A stretch of DNA of 64,000 nt from Sambucus nigra (GCA_949130495.1 OX422217.1:579489606-579553605); one strand, 5' to 3'. Numbered from the stretch's first letter, positions 47,276-58,862 are shown. The notes: a model not told the origin generated them from the sequence alone. Made by a program: numbers and translations.

Positions 47276-48248
47276 TGTAAGGACATTTTTGTCCATTAAC
47301 AATTTATTATGTCGCACGCCGTTACACCATTGAAGAAATTCAAGATTCATATCAAAAGAAGAAGAGGAATCAAGACTGACAGCCGGACCGGTCCGCCTCC
47401 CTACCGGATCGATCCTCCAACGAACCGATCCGCCCTTAACCGGACCGATCCGCTTGCTGCAGATCCAGTATACCCCGGATCGCAACCGAACCGATGAAGC
47501 CTCAGAATAAAAGAACCTATCCGGTCAATCGGACCGATTCGCCCGCAAGCCGGACCGGTCCGCCTGGGATAAACTCGAGCAGTTCCGTGAATTATTTTAC
47601 CACTAATTTGTTTTTCCAATATATATACCTATTTCGGTGGTGTATTTTTTAAGACTTTTCAAGAAGAATTTCAGAGTCCTAAATACTCAAAGTCTTCACC
47701 TATTGAGCCCTAGACTCTAGGTTTTTTGATTCACGCAATTGCCAATCCTTTGTGAATCTTTTTGGTAACCCAAGAACACAACCTCTTAGTTTGTTCAAAC
47801 CTTTGTAGAGAGATCTTTGCAACCGAGGGCTGCGTGTCATTGCAAAGGGAGTCTCTATAAAGTTTTATGGTTGTGTGTCATTGAGGAGTGCTGCGGTTCT
47901 TCCTTTGTTGATTGGACTGAGGTTCATGTGGGTTCGCTGCGTGTGGATTCATTGTTGATGACACCGACCGACGCCTGCGGGTATTCGTGTGTCACTATAT
48001 TTCATTGTAATCCGTGTAAGTTGCGATTTACTTATTATAGTGAAATAAAAAGGTTTTTCCCTGCGGGGATTTTTCCTTAAACTTGTTTCGCATACTTTAT
48101 TTGTTTATGGGTTGACACACGCTCCGTAAATGGATGTTTAGGGGCTGATTTTATTTGATTTAAAAGTAGACTCTAATTAAATAAGGGTTACTTGGAATCT
48201 TGCGAATTTAATTTAATTTAATTTAAATCGATATTACACGGGTTCTCA
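47276..48248 (+). repeat. TR-GAG1 3' LTR
   Basis: Matches 42597-43568 end to end, with palindromes at 47384-47395 and 47551-47562. It is followed by AATAG (48249-48253). Confidence 0.95.
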
Positions 48249-48400
48249 AATAGTTTATAAACATAGGATATTATGGCCAATTGTTATAAATTACTCTTTT
48301 TTTTCCATTTTGCAATTACGTACTTCGAAAATTTTCACCGTTTTGTAATTACGTGCTTTCGAAATTTTCACCGTGCCTTCAGGCATGGGCATTTCGCTAG
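48249..48400 (+). other. Helitron 3' terminus with hairpin and CTAG
   Basis: A non-coding end with two copies of an 'acgtRcttTcgaaaattttcaccgt'-type block, then a hairpin CCGTGCC-TTCA-GGCATGG (48371-48388; seven pairs, one G-T), eight bases, and CTAG at 48397-48400 followed by T. This is the standard Helitron 3' signature on the plus strand. It fits Helitron 1 after removal of TR-GAG1. It could instead be a leftover of another Helitron. Confidence 0.75.
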
Positions 48401-48552
48401 TATATATATCATAGATTTACTCTAACTAATTAATGAGATTCTTTGTATAGTTTGATATATGTTTGGAAATACCTCTCATATGAGACATAGTTGGTGAGAG
48501 ACATAGCTGGTGTGAGACGAACAATATACCTGTGTAAATCAAATCAAATCCA

Positions 48553-51275
48553 ATTTTTTACAGGGAGAGGCATGGGTGGATAATCAGACAAAGATTTGCT
48601 TGTTTCCTGGAGCAATTCGTTTAGAAGATACAATCTGTAGTCGTTGATTTCAGAATCTGTTGGAGATGCAACTCCAAATTAGGTACGCAACTTGTGAGCA
48701 AGGTCATCACATATGCACGATGCGAACTGCTCCCATAATAAAGCAGGATCTAACGGAGAGCATTGGGTTAGAATAACATTGAAAAGATGCCGAAGTTGAT
48801 AGCCTGTCTGCATAACCGACGCCTCTTGCAAACATTTTACCCATTCATCAGCATCTTCTAAAAGTCCCAATGTAACACATGCGAAATTGAAAGAATCGTG
48901 TAAGACATTGTTTACCATCCGTAAGCACTCAAATGAACGCGGACCTTTTACAACGGTTAGAAGTAAATGCAAATATAACCTTTCTCCGGAATTTGGGCTC
49001 GCAAAGTACATTCTACCAATTGAAAAAGGTGATGTAGGTGACCTTGGAGCCCAAGTCTTTGTTACTTTGTGCCAAACAAAGTGTTGGGGGAACTCTTGAT
49101 AAGTGAAAGCACGGGCGGATTCATTCGATGCACAATATTCAAAAAATTCCGTCAAAGAAGATCGTTGAGTCGAAGCCCGACGCAATATTTCATCCATCGA
49201 CTCATCTGGATTGAACACAACATGATGCATTCTAGGTAGGTGAAGTTCCAATCGGGTAACATATGGTTTTTCTGCATGCATTGGATTACCCAATATTCTC
49301 CAAGTTGCCTCAGGGGGGCAATGTACCTAGCATCCAAGTACTGTTGGATTTCATCACCACCTCCCAAGACCATAGTAGTGCGATCATGTCCCTTATAGGT
49401 ATACTTATTAATGTACTTGACGCATCTCAACCCTGCACAAACTTCACAATTAATGTGGCAATTGAACATACTGTAAAGATGAGGATTATACGGCATAACA
49501 TCTTGATTATCAACATGTTTTCCATTTGTCGTAGTATAGACGCAACCATCATTTATACGACGATAAATTGGATGCCCATCGTTATCCATAGTGGTCGACT
49601 GTGAGAAATCCCAAGGATATTTCTTTGTGCATTTACCATTTTCCATGCACGGAGCATGAGGAGACTGTAAGCCACAAGGCCCATGGACCATATAACCCAA
49701 AATTGTTTCAAAAAGGGCTGGATTTTCATCTCTGTTAGGAAACTCTGCAGAAACAATCTTATCAACTTGTGCAGGTGTTTTAATCTTATCAGGACCATCA
49801 AGAAAAATTAAAGCGTGCATGTGAGGTAAACCTCTCTTTTGAAATTCAATCGTGAAGACATGTGCCACTTTTTTGCCGAATATATGATTATTCTCAATCT
49901 CCTTCATTAAAACCTTCCTCTTGAGTTCAAACACACGTACCACCAAGTCTGGGCGAAGGAAGGCATTTTGAAAAGGTAGGAGTTCCTTTGTGATCTCTGG
50001 CCATTTAGGGTTTGCCGTCATCGTGAGAAAAACATCCGGGTGATGATTGAAATGCGTAATTGCCATAGAATCTTGATAAATTTCAAACATATTTCTCGCG
50101 CTCCCGGTAAAACAAGTGAAAAAATCATTCTTTTGCCAATTTGACCCGGTTGTAACCCGCTGGACATACCATCAGTGAGATCTTTGTACAACTCCGCCCG
50201 AAGTTTTCCTTGATTTAGTCGATGGTACGTCAAACGGTTTTGCTCAGTTGAAGCCCAACCATCGACAATGAAATCTTGAAACAATTTCCCCCCTTTGTGT
50301 ATCGTGGAGTACTCCGAATGGTGTTGAAACATTCGATAACAAAAATAATTCATTTGAGTCAAACGTGTTTCCTTTTCAGTACAAAGTTCCACATCCCACA
50401 GTTTCATGTCAAGGTGCCAACCAAGTTCACCGTGAGGAAATAATAAGACATAGTGCAATGGCAAATATGCTAGATGGCACTCGTTAATCTGCATCAATTG
50501 ACTACCCCCCTTGAGATGAACTATTATGTCACGCATTCCGCTGACATTAGAGCCATCACCCGGTAAAATAACGGCAATCTCATCAGTGGATGGAAAATTA
50601 TATGTGCGGCGGTCCTTTGAAGAATTGTAGTGGAGATAAGCAGGTAAGCTCTGACCCACCCTATTTGACCTTTCCAAAATCTAAAAAGCCTCGCGATATT
50701 TCGACGTGAAAGCATTATTCACCAACAAAGATCCTTGAAATGTACTTAGAACATCCCTCCTCAAATGCGGATTTTTATTATGGCGGATATCCAAAGCCAC
50801 ATCTGGATCGTATATGTACAACTGAGCATAAGCAGCCTGATGTTCCAATCCAACATCTGATATTAAGGATCCAGTGCGATGACGAAGCTCTCGATGAATC
50901 GTAAAACTCAATGGACCCCTGCCCCCAATTACCCGATCATCCATTTGGACACCTAAACTTGTAAACGCATTTGCAGTATTATACTCTCTGGTATAAGTAT
51001 GAAAGGACTTTGAACGGTCATCATCACCATCAAATAAAATCTTAATTTCAGCAGCTGGTTCAATGAGTGGGGGTAAACGAATTTGGCCCTGCAAACAACA
51101 CCTCCCAAAAAATGGTCGCCTCATTGAAGAATTTGATAATCTTTTAGTCATCCAATGTAACGCATCACAGTGAGGGCATCTTACTTTCATAGCGCCCAGA
51201 TCATGTCTTTCCAAGGCAACATACGAACGACTTAGTCCGTTGGTATAGGCTCCATTTTTGAAAGATGGTCTCCTT
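48553..51275 (-). pseudogene. Helitron 2 Rep region (HUH motif present), broken
   Basis: Rep nuclease domain on the minus strand. 'CPHCDALHWM' is near 51180, 'IYDPDVALDIRHNKNPHLRRD' near 50800, and 'FPHGELGWHLDMKLWDVELC' near 50400. The HUH site 'RGLPHMHALIF' has both His codons (49821-49823 and 49815-49817). The two-Tyr motif 'KYINKYTYKGHDR' is at about 49390-49430. Breaks are a TAG at 50681, a lost base near 50112 against Helitron 1, the shared lost base in the G run at 49313-49318 (C run on the coding strand), and TAA at 48679. It has fewer lesions than Helitron 1 Rep but no helicase follows. Confidence 0.85.
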
Positions 51276-51778
51276 GACCTTAATATGAGAAAAATAGTGT
51301 TAAACCCTAAAATATGTATTAATAAAGTTCATATATGTTGAATTGCATATATGCTACATATATGCACATATATGTTGTTGTTGCACATGTATGCAGCATA
51401 TATGCACATATATGTAGCAACAACATATATGCTGCACATATATGTTGTTGCTGCACATATATGCAACATATATGCATCTGGATATATGCATCTGCATATA
51501 TGCTGCGTACATGCAGATGTATATATCCTTCGTATATGTACAACAGCAGCATATATGTATGTAAATGCATATATGCTGCATATGTATGCAGCATATATGC
51601 ATTTACATACATATATGCTGCTGTTGTACATATACGAAGGACAACAACAGCATATATGTATGTAAATGCATATATGTTGCATATATGTATGCATCTGCAT
51701 ATACGCAGCATATATGCAGATGCATATATGTTTCATATTAATAAAGTTCATGTAGATTAATAAATCATTAGATCTACC
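51276..51778 (-). repeat. Helitron 2 intron with ATATGC array
   Basis: The same intron as 34435-34977, with the array at 51335-51745. The acceptor side reads TATTAAG instead of ATTCAG. Open frames on both strands are array artefacts. Confidence 0.8.
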
Positions 51779-53500
51779 TTATAATTGAAGGGATAAGTGA
51801 AGTCCTAATTGAAAGTGGTATAGTATTTCCCTCCGATGGATTATCTTGTAGAGGAACCTCGCGGTATGAACTTACTTCAGAATTAACATTCGTATCCTGA
51901 TTAGATAAATCTTGAGGGAATACTGTCTGAGATGAAGTTAAATTTTCTGTTTGAATGGTAGAAATGAAATCCATATTTAGATTACGGGGATCGATATTAT
52001 GAATAAATTGAGAAGGGACTACCGAAGGTGGAATGTCCATCACGATATTGCATGTTGGGGTTTGGTTACGTTGTGGGAAAAATTGAGGTGCAGGGGTATT
52101 TAACGAAGTATAAGGTTGATCCTCAATACTTTCACACTGTAATAAAATATGTTGGTGTCGTTCCCGTCCACGTCGGCGTCTTTGACCCAAGATGCGATTA
52201 GATAATTCCTGACACGTTAAAAAGATGAAAATATTTAAGACTCCCAATTACGGCATTTTTAAAACTATAAACTGAAATTCATTAAACTAAAATTCATTGC
52301 AGAAGAAAAAAATCACACCAAGTGAGGGGGGTGAGGTGGGTGGTTTTCTTTCCCTTTACCCTTTTCGTTAACCGAAAGTTGATCCGTGTATTTTCTCTTC
52401 TGAAAAAGGAAAATACAAATCTTATATTAGTCAAGTTAAATGATAAAGAGACAAAGAATGCGATGGGTGTTCCACCCTAATTAAAGCTTATTTAAATACC
52501 TCTCTAAGAATGATGTCCGCTTCCGAAACATCTCGGATGACAACACCCTTGTTTGATAAAGGGGTTTGGTTACGTCTAGGGAAACATTGCGGTGTAGGGG
52601 TGATTAACAACGGAGAAGTCATAGAAGATGGTTTATCTATAATGGGAGTTATTTGATAGGGAAACAAAATTTGTTGGGATCTTTCTCGCTCGCGTCGGCG
52701 TCTCTGACCCGAGATGCGATAAGATAAATCCTGACATGTTAAATAGATGCAAATATTTAAGACTCGCAATTACGGCATTTTTAAAACTATAAACTGAAAT
52801 TCATTAAACTAAAATTCATTGCAGAAGAAAGAAATCACACCAAGTGAGGGGGGTGGTTTTCTTTCCCTTTACCCTTTTCGTTAACTGAAAGTTGCTCCGT
52901 GTATTTTCTCTTCTGAAAAAGTAAAATAGAAATCTTATATTAGTCAAGTTAAATGGGAAAGAGACCAAGAATTTGATGTATATTCCACCCTAATTAAAGT
53001 TTTTTTAAATACCCCTCTAAGAATGATGTCCGCTTCCGAAATATTCGGGATGACAACACCCTTTTTTGATAAGGGGGTTTGGTTATGCCGAGGGAAACAT
53101 TGCGGTGTAGGTGTGATTAATGATGAAGAAGTCATAAAAGATGGTTTAGCCATAGTTGGAGTTGTTTGATGAGGAAACAACATTTGTTGGGATCTTTTCG
53201 TTCGCGCCGGCGTCTCTGACCCGAGATGCGTGTAGAAGTAGGTGTCGTTCCCTGATAGTTTCAAAACATAGGAAGTATAATCAAAAGAAAATACGTGTAA
53301 ATAATTCATACAAAAGTTAATTGAAGTAAAATAAGAATCAACAACATAGATAAGTGAAAGAAATACAAATAGGAAGACGAATACGAATCATGCACAAAAT
53401 GGAATAACATTATACAGTTCGTGAAACATACTTTGTCAGAATTGGTTATATCATCCATTGCCAATATAAGATTCCATTCCTGCATAATTAGAAGAACCAT
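51779..53500 (-). pseudogene. Helitron 2 upstream exons (two units plus diverged exon)
   Basis: Minus-strand equivalents of 32227-34434. The diverged exon is at 51774-52247 ('LGQRRRRGRERHQH'), and amplified units are at about 52488-52769 and 52944-53260 ('RDVSEADIILRE', 'NQTPLSNKGV'). The short 'NEKGKGKE' exons lie between them. The first small exon is near 53440-53480. There are two amplified units against three in Helitron 1. Confidence 0.65.
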
Positions 53501-54495
53501 ATTTATTATGTACATATTAAACATAAATGAAACGTACCATAAAAAATGGGGAAGAAGCCCTAATTTGAAAACCGAATTGAAACCCAATAATATATAACAA
53601 ATCAAACCGAATATGGAACAAATCAAATCTCAACCTAGTTAGCCACATATATGTATGGAACAAATCAATATGGAACATAAATGCAACAATTATTCGAGAA
53701 AAAAGAGTGGGAGAGAACGAAATGCCCTAATTTGAAACCCTTTTTGAAACCCTTAGGTACGTATTTCGAAACTGAAATTTAGAACCACATTAGGTCAAAA
53801 ATGGGGAAGAAGCCCTAATTTGAAAACCTAAGCCACTAAAGTTTAGAACCACATTAGGTCAAAAATGGGGAAGAAGCCCTATTTTGAAAACCTAAGCCAC
53901 TGAAGTTTAGAACCACATTAGGTCAAAAATGGGGAAGAAGCCCTAATTTGAAAACCTAAGCCATATACACACATTCAACAAATAATCAAATCTAAACCTA
54001 ATATGGAACAAATTAACCACATATATGTATGGAACAGCTAAACCTAGTTAGCCACATATATGTATGAAACAAATCTAAACCTAATATGGAACAAACAATC
54101 AAATCAAAACCTGAATCTTAGGATGTACCTAATCGAGGAAGAAGGTGATGTGGAGCAGGGGCGGGGGCGGGGGCAGAGCAGGGGAGCGGTTCGGCAGTGG
54201 AAAGAGGGAGGGGGAACCAAGGAGTGTAGCGGGGAGGGTAGAGGGTGGAGGAGGGGAGAGAGAGGCGATTTGCAAATCATGGGGAAGGGAAACGGAGGGT
54301 AGGGGAATGAAGGAAAATGGGGTAAAGAAGGAAAATGGGGTACACAACGTAGAAGGTTTTTTTTCCCAAGTGCCACCTCATAATGGGTAAAATCCTACGT
54401 GGCACAATCCCACACCATTAGATCACCCAAAAAAATTCGTTCCCAGCCATAGATTTTTTGGAACAGTAAAACACCCCCCTCTCATATAATATAGA
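53501..54495 (-). other. Helitron 2 5' leader
   Basis: Non-coding, equivalent to 31209-32226, with three copies of the 64-bp repeat (about 53783-53965) and a shortened GC-rich stretch (54129-54350). The leftmost coding-strand bases TCTATATTATATGAG form the 5' terminus at 54495. Confidence 0.7.
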
Positions 54496-57310
54496 TAAGC
54501 TAGGAATTGAAATCAAAATTGTATTTAAATTAATATTCAAGGCAATAATAAGATCCACCAATCACATAATATGAATAACCCAACATACTTATAAATGTTA
54601 CAAACCAATAAGAAATAAAATAGACTTCGGGCTTATGCCCATATAATAATCCAAATGTTAAAAAGAAATAACTGAATTATAATAGCAACCTAATCTAAAA
54701 TCAATGAGCAAAAATCCGATGCGCAATGTGAGACTGCATGGATGAATTGTCCACAGTCCTGCTATCCATGTCTAGGAGAACCTGGGAGGGAGAAAACATT
54801 TATAATTTTGGGTCAACGCCCTAAAGTGTGCAAGATTTCACTTACTAATTTTATTATGCAAAAGTACAGTTAATTCAAGGTTTAGATTTCCCATCGTTGC
54901 TCACATATGTAACGTGTGTCTCCCCTCATCTAAAAGCAGTGCTACATGTAACCACCCAAGTCCCGATACAAATGATGGGTGAATGCTAATGACATTATGA
55001 GAATGCATTTACCAGGATAATCACCCTGAAATAGAATCCTTTACATTCAAGTTACTATTTCCCAAGGTATCCCAGACATACTACCCCAAATATGACGACA
55101 TCAACATCATACATATTATGCATTATTGGGCCTGCATTTTATAGTCAATATCTTTAGACTTAAGAAATTCTTCCAGTCATTTTCATTAATTAATATATGT
55201 CCTCATATATGTGATACTATGGCATCTACCAATAGTGTCCCATTTTTTCTCTATCGGTAAGTCCGGAGGAGTCTCCTATCCAACACGAACAACACAATAC
55301 ACATATACTTAGGGCAGTACCTACGTAGTACACCATTACACGGCCCATACCTAGTGGTGACATATGAATCCCAGCATCAACACTTATCTCTCATAAGTGT
55401 CTCTTCTATGTAGTACCTAAAATATGACCTACACTACGCCTAGACCACCTGTGCCGACGTGAGCTACGGTCCTGAATGCCCATACCTTGACCGTTAGGAC
55501 AGTCCACGAACAAATGTAAGTCCACACAAAATATAGTTATATATTACCATATGTAAAGGTAATTATCCTAATAATTACCCCACAGTTGCCTCGTAAAGAT
55601 GATCCATAATTATCTTTAGTTAATAATTAACGATTATGTAAATTATTAACTTCTTTTTCTTTATAAAATATAATTAACCATCTAGTTAATTTAACTTTCC
55701 TTTATTTGGTAACATCACATTTCCATATTTAATCAATTCCATGGTTATCCATACACAGTCCCACAAACTCGTTTGGAGTCCTTAAAATACCCCGAACATA
55801 ATCGTGGACCCCAAAGCCTGACCCCTTAGGAGCCGAACCAGTTTCTCCACTGCTAGCTGCATGCGAACCCAGTATTTTATTTCATTACGAAATTTACATT
55901 CTTTTATTCAAACCCAATTTCAAAGGCTTAAACTTTGTGATAATCATTAATATCAGTCCCTATGACATAGTTTATCATTTGATGATTGATTATGATGTAT
56001 TTTCTAACTTGCATTAAGTCCTAAATCACATAAATTAGGATCATGAAGGTGTTCATATTTATTCAATTTTTGTCCATTAATACCCTAACATTTACCACAT
56101 GTAGGCATCTAAATTAAATCAAAATCTCAGGATTTAATCATGGATTGACCCCTCTACATTTGAATCATAAAAATCATTATACTAAGGGTCCAAATCATGA
56201 GTTCCATCAACATAAACCCTTAAAATCCTATCATCCTAAATTCTGGATTTCCTACCTTAACATTAAAATCAATTCTTTCGAGAGTATCATTTAACATCAT
56301 CATCAAATCACCAAACGTACCTAAATCCAAAATTTCTACATGGGATTTCAGTACATGTTGAATTAGGAAGCAATTTGGACTAAATAAAAGAAGAAATAAA
56401 ATTCTTGCCTTAAGTCTTGAACGATTTCTTGATTGGCTTCTTAGATTCCTCCTTCGATCTTTCTTTTCCAATTCTCCTACTAGTGTTCTTGACCCTTTCT
56501 ACAAAAATGTGTTTTAGGGTTCTTAGATACAAATGAAAGGGAGTTATTAAACTCCTAATTAATATAATTAAGTCTCAAACTACCTTCCAACGGCTCATTT
56601 CTGAAATAGCCTATAAAAGGAACCTTTGGGATCATTCTTAAAAAATATTATTTCTTCAACATATTTCGATGATAAAAAATTTATCCCATAGCTTGTCTAC
56701 CTCATACTTGAGGTTTCTAAAAAGGGAAACAAAGTTCCATTTCCAAAGGTGTGAGATTGACATCCAAAAATATCCATTCTAGCAAACTTTCAAAACTCAA
56801 AGCCCATATGAGTAAAGTTTTATCCCCAAATCATTCTTGATCCAATATCCAAAATCAAAATACCATTTTTGTTAATAATAAGAAATAAACTCTGGGATTT
56901 CTAGAGAGAGAAACTAATTCAAAGTGAGAGTTTCAAAATAAAGCTCCATTGATGCAAAGCTCCCTCCCAACACCTTTTAAGCTTAAAGCTTCTTCTCCAA
57001 GACCTCTTTAACCAAAGATATAAACCAAATACTATTGTGACTAAATATCCAACCTAATACCCACTTGATAGACATACTTGTGATTACTTATTTGTTTTTA
57101 TTTCTAGAGATGGAAAGTAAACCCATTTTATATTTGTCTTAAGTTAATTAAATTTTCTTTATGTTTTGGTTATGAATTTTACTATTGTTAATTACATGTG
57201 AACTTCATTATAACTTCACGACCGATAATGTTGTAGTTATGGGGAGTCAAGGAGTAATAAGAACTTAGTCTCTTTCTTGTACCCTTTAGGGTAAAACGTG
57301 TGTAGATCCC
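54496..57310 (-). repeat. Decayed gypsy-type LTR or unassigned intergenic DNA (F)
   Basis: No gene recognised. Parts follow the minus-strand layout of the A/B LTRs: a 'gggtcaacgccc' block near 54810, an indented T/C-rich 'cttcttagattcctccttcg' block near 56440, and 'gggttcttaga' near 56517. Sequence identity is low and no termini are found. The ORF at 56220-56471 is not supported. 56640-57310 shows nothing I can assign. Confidence 0.4.
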
Positions 57311-58192
57311 TGTAACACCCCGTATTTTTGGATAAAATGGAAATTAATTAAATTGATGACATAAGAATTTATTTAATTAGGAGAAATTATTTAATTCGAT
57401 GATTCAGATTTAATTAATTCAGTCTAAGATAAATTTCAAACGTGGCGTATTTGGAGGTAAAATAAGAGAATTTTATAAAGTGACTCAGATGGTGATTTTG
57501 AGATCACGGATGTTCCAGAAGGGTCGAAATAGTCAAAAAAGTGTACTCGGGTGTATAGTTTGGGCCCCGGGATGATTTTAGACCATACCGGCACCGTTTA
57601 AGGGCATTTCGGTCATTCGAGAGTTTGGGATTTAGAAAACTCCGAAAATTGTAAGTGTATATCTGCCCATTAGAGAGAAGGACTAGGGTTAACTCAAATC
57701 AAAATGGATAGAAGCCATAGGAGAGGAAGTGGAGGGGAGAACCAAGCTTCCTACACAGTTTTTCGCCCCGAACGTAACAGAATCAAGAACGGAGCGAGGC
57801 GAGAACCACCACACTATCTTATCAACGAATTTGAAACCTCATATTGAGAGGCAAGTATTTTAATGACAATTTATATCAATCATGTTATAATACCCATGTG
57901 GGATAGGGTTTGATTTCATGTTTTTAGAAGTTTTAAATGAATTTTGGAGGGTTTAATTCATAAACTAAAGTAGGAATGCATGTAGAGATGTTCCTTAATG
58001 ATGATAATACGAAATTAGTGGGTTTGGGTTGATTAATAAGAGTTCTTGATTTATAAAGTTGATGAACATGAGAAAATTAGGGTTTTATGTTAATTAAAGG
58101 AGAATTTGATTCTTGGGTTGAATCTTTGATATTTTTTTTGTAAACTTTTCATTGTAAATTCATCTATATGTGAAGATAAAATGATATTATAA
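57311..58192 (+). repeat. Gypsy LTR E, 5' part
   Basis: Starts TGTAACACCCCG, the same terminus type as B. It shares the B LTR order ('gggtcgaaatagtcaaaaaagt', 'agtttgggccccgg', 'gggcatttcggtcatt', 'ctagggtt') at matching offsets. It is interrupted after about 880 bp by TR-GAG2. The rest lies beyond the window. Confidence 0.75.
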
Positions 58193-58416
58193 TGTAAGGA
58201 CACAAATTTCCAATTGAGTCCTTTGTAGTTTTGGCTCAATTCCGGACAAAAACATTTGAGTCATAAGATAGAGTATATTGATCATTTTTCATGCCTATGA
58301 CGTGTTTGTTGAAGACGTAGCGGCCAAGTGTATAAAGCTTCATCAAAATGCCAAGTTTAAGTGCCTCGTTTCTACGTCATCAATAGTGGTTCCATGCTCC
58401 CAAGGTATGAATGCAT

Positions 58417-58419
<3 letters not shown>

Positions 58420-58491
<72 letters not shown>
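58420..58491. repeat. (TA)n microsatellite in TR-GAG2 LTR
   Basis: A pure AT/TA run of about 72 bp. ORFs crossing it on both strands are artefacts. Confidence 0.95.
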
Positions 58492-58492
<1 letters not shown>

Positions 58493-58626
58493 AGCGTGGA
58501 ACGGTTTTTATTGGGTGTTAGGTTTTTAAAATTGTTTTTGTTTTCAGAATGTTTTCTATTGAAACTTATATATATAGTATATAATATATCTGGGCTTAAA
58601 AATAATTTTTTGAACATTCTGTGAGT

Positions 58627-58862
58627 TCGTTCGAAATGTCGTTCGAACGAGATTATCGTTAGAACCACAAGTCGTTCGAACGATATTGCCAATGACTTCC
58701 CATTATGGCATACTGGAACTTCGTTCGAAATGTCGTTCGAACGAGATAGTCGTTCTATCGAGATTTCTAATGAGCTTCTAACGAGTTCATACTGTAACTT
58801 CGTTAGAAGACTCGTTCGAACGAGAATGTTGTTCGAACCAAATGTCGTTCGAACGAGATTTG
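58627..58862. repeat. TCGTTCGAACGA palindrome array
   Basis: Five perfect 12-bp palindromes at 58639, 58672, 58733, 58812 and 58845, with decayed halves (GTTCGTTCGAAATG at 58625 and 58719, GTTGTTCGAACC at 58829). The core TTCGAA is flanked by CpG. Confidence 0.95.

Larger units (their letters stand above)
42597..48248 (+). mobile_element. TR-GAG1: gag-only LTR retrotransposon (Sirevirus-like)
   Basis: A complete 5652-bp element: LTRs 42597-43568 and 47276-48248, PBS 43572, Gag region 43779-45651, non-coding 3' region, PPT 47264-47275, and perfect 5-bp duplications (AATAG). Nothing resembling protease, integrase or RT lies in the 3.7 kb interior. Gag resembles the Sirevirus/Maximus type of Ty1/copia. 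It would depend on another element's Pol. It sits near the 3' end of Helitron 1. Confidence 0.9.
31209..48400 (+). mobile_element. Helitron 1 (carries a nested gag-only LTR element)
   Basis: A rolling-circle transposon. The 5' end is placed at the TA run that leads into TATATTATATGAGAGGGG, which is shared with Helitron 2; plant Helitrons I know start TCTATAYTATAT, and here the first base seems mutated (CC for TC). The order is leader, amplified exon units (32227-34434), intron with an ATGC array, Rep (broken), helicase, spacer arrays, TR-GAG1 insertion (42597-48248), and a terminal hairpin followed by CTAG at 48397-48400. The flanks A and T fit Helitron AT targets. That the 3' terminus belongs to this same element is inference. 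Confidence 0.65.
48401..54495 (-). mobile_element. Helitron 2, inverted, helicase-deleted copy
   Basis: A minus-strand relative of Helitron 1. The 5' end is TCTATATTATATGAGAGG, read leftward from 54495, preceded by A. The layout is the same: leader, exon units (two instead of three plus the diverged one), ATGC intron, Rep. After the Rep end (about 48552) it jumps to the sequence equivalent to 40395 in Helitron 1, so about 2.7 kb with the helicase is missing. It ends at about 48410 without its own CTAG hairpin, so the 3' end is truncated. Confidence 0.8.

Noticed and set aside
56220..56471. Minus-strand 83-codon ORF starting MEKKDRRRNL
   Set aside because: It lies in the transcribed-leader-like part of a decayed LTR; only its basic start resembles the other LTR leaders, and there is no second copy to support it.
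58278..58692. ORFs with long IY repeats
   Set aside because: They are translations of a (TA)n microsatellite; the same applies to 5888-6141, 6426-6617 and 14279-14479.
58627..58862. CRISPR-like array
   Set aside because: The repeats are 12-bp palindromes with irregular spacing and degenerate copies inside a plant LTR; there are no uniform spacers and no cas genes.
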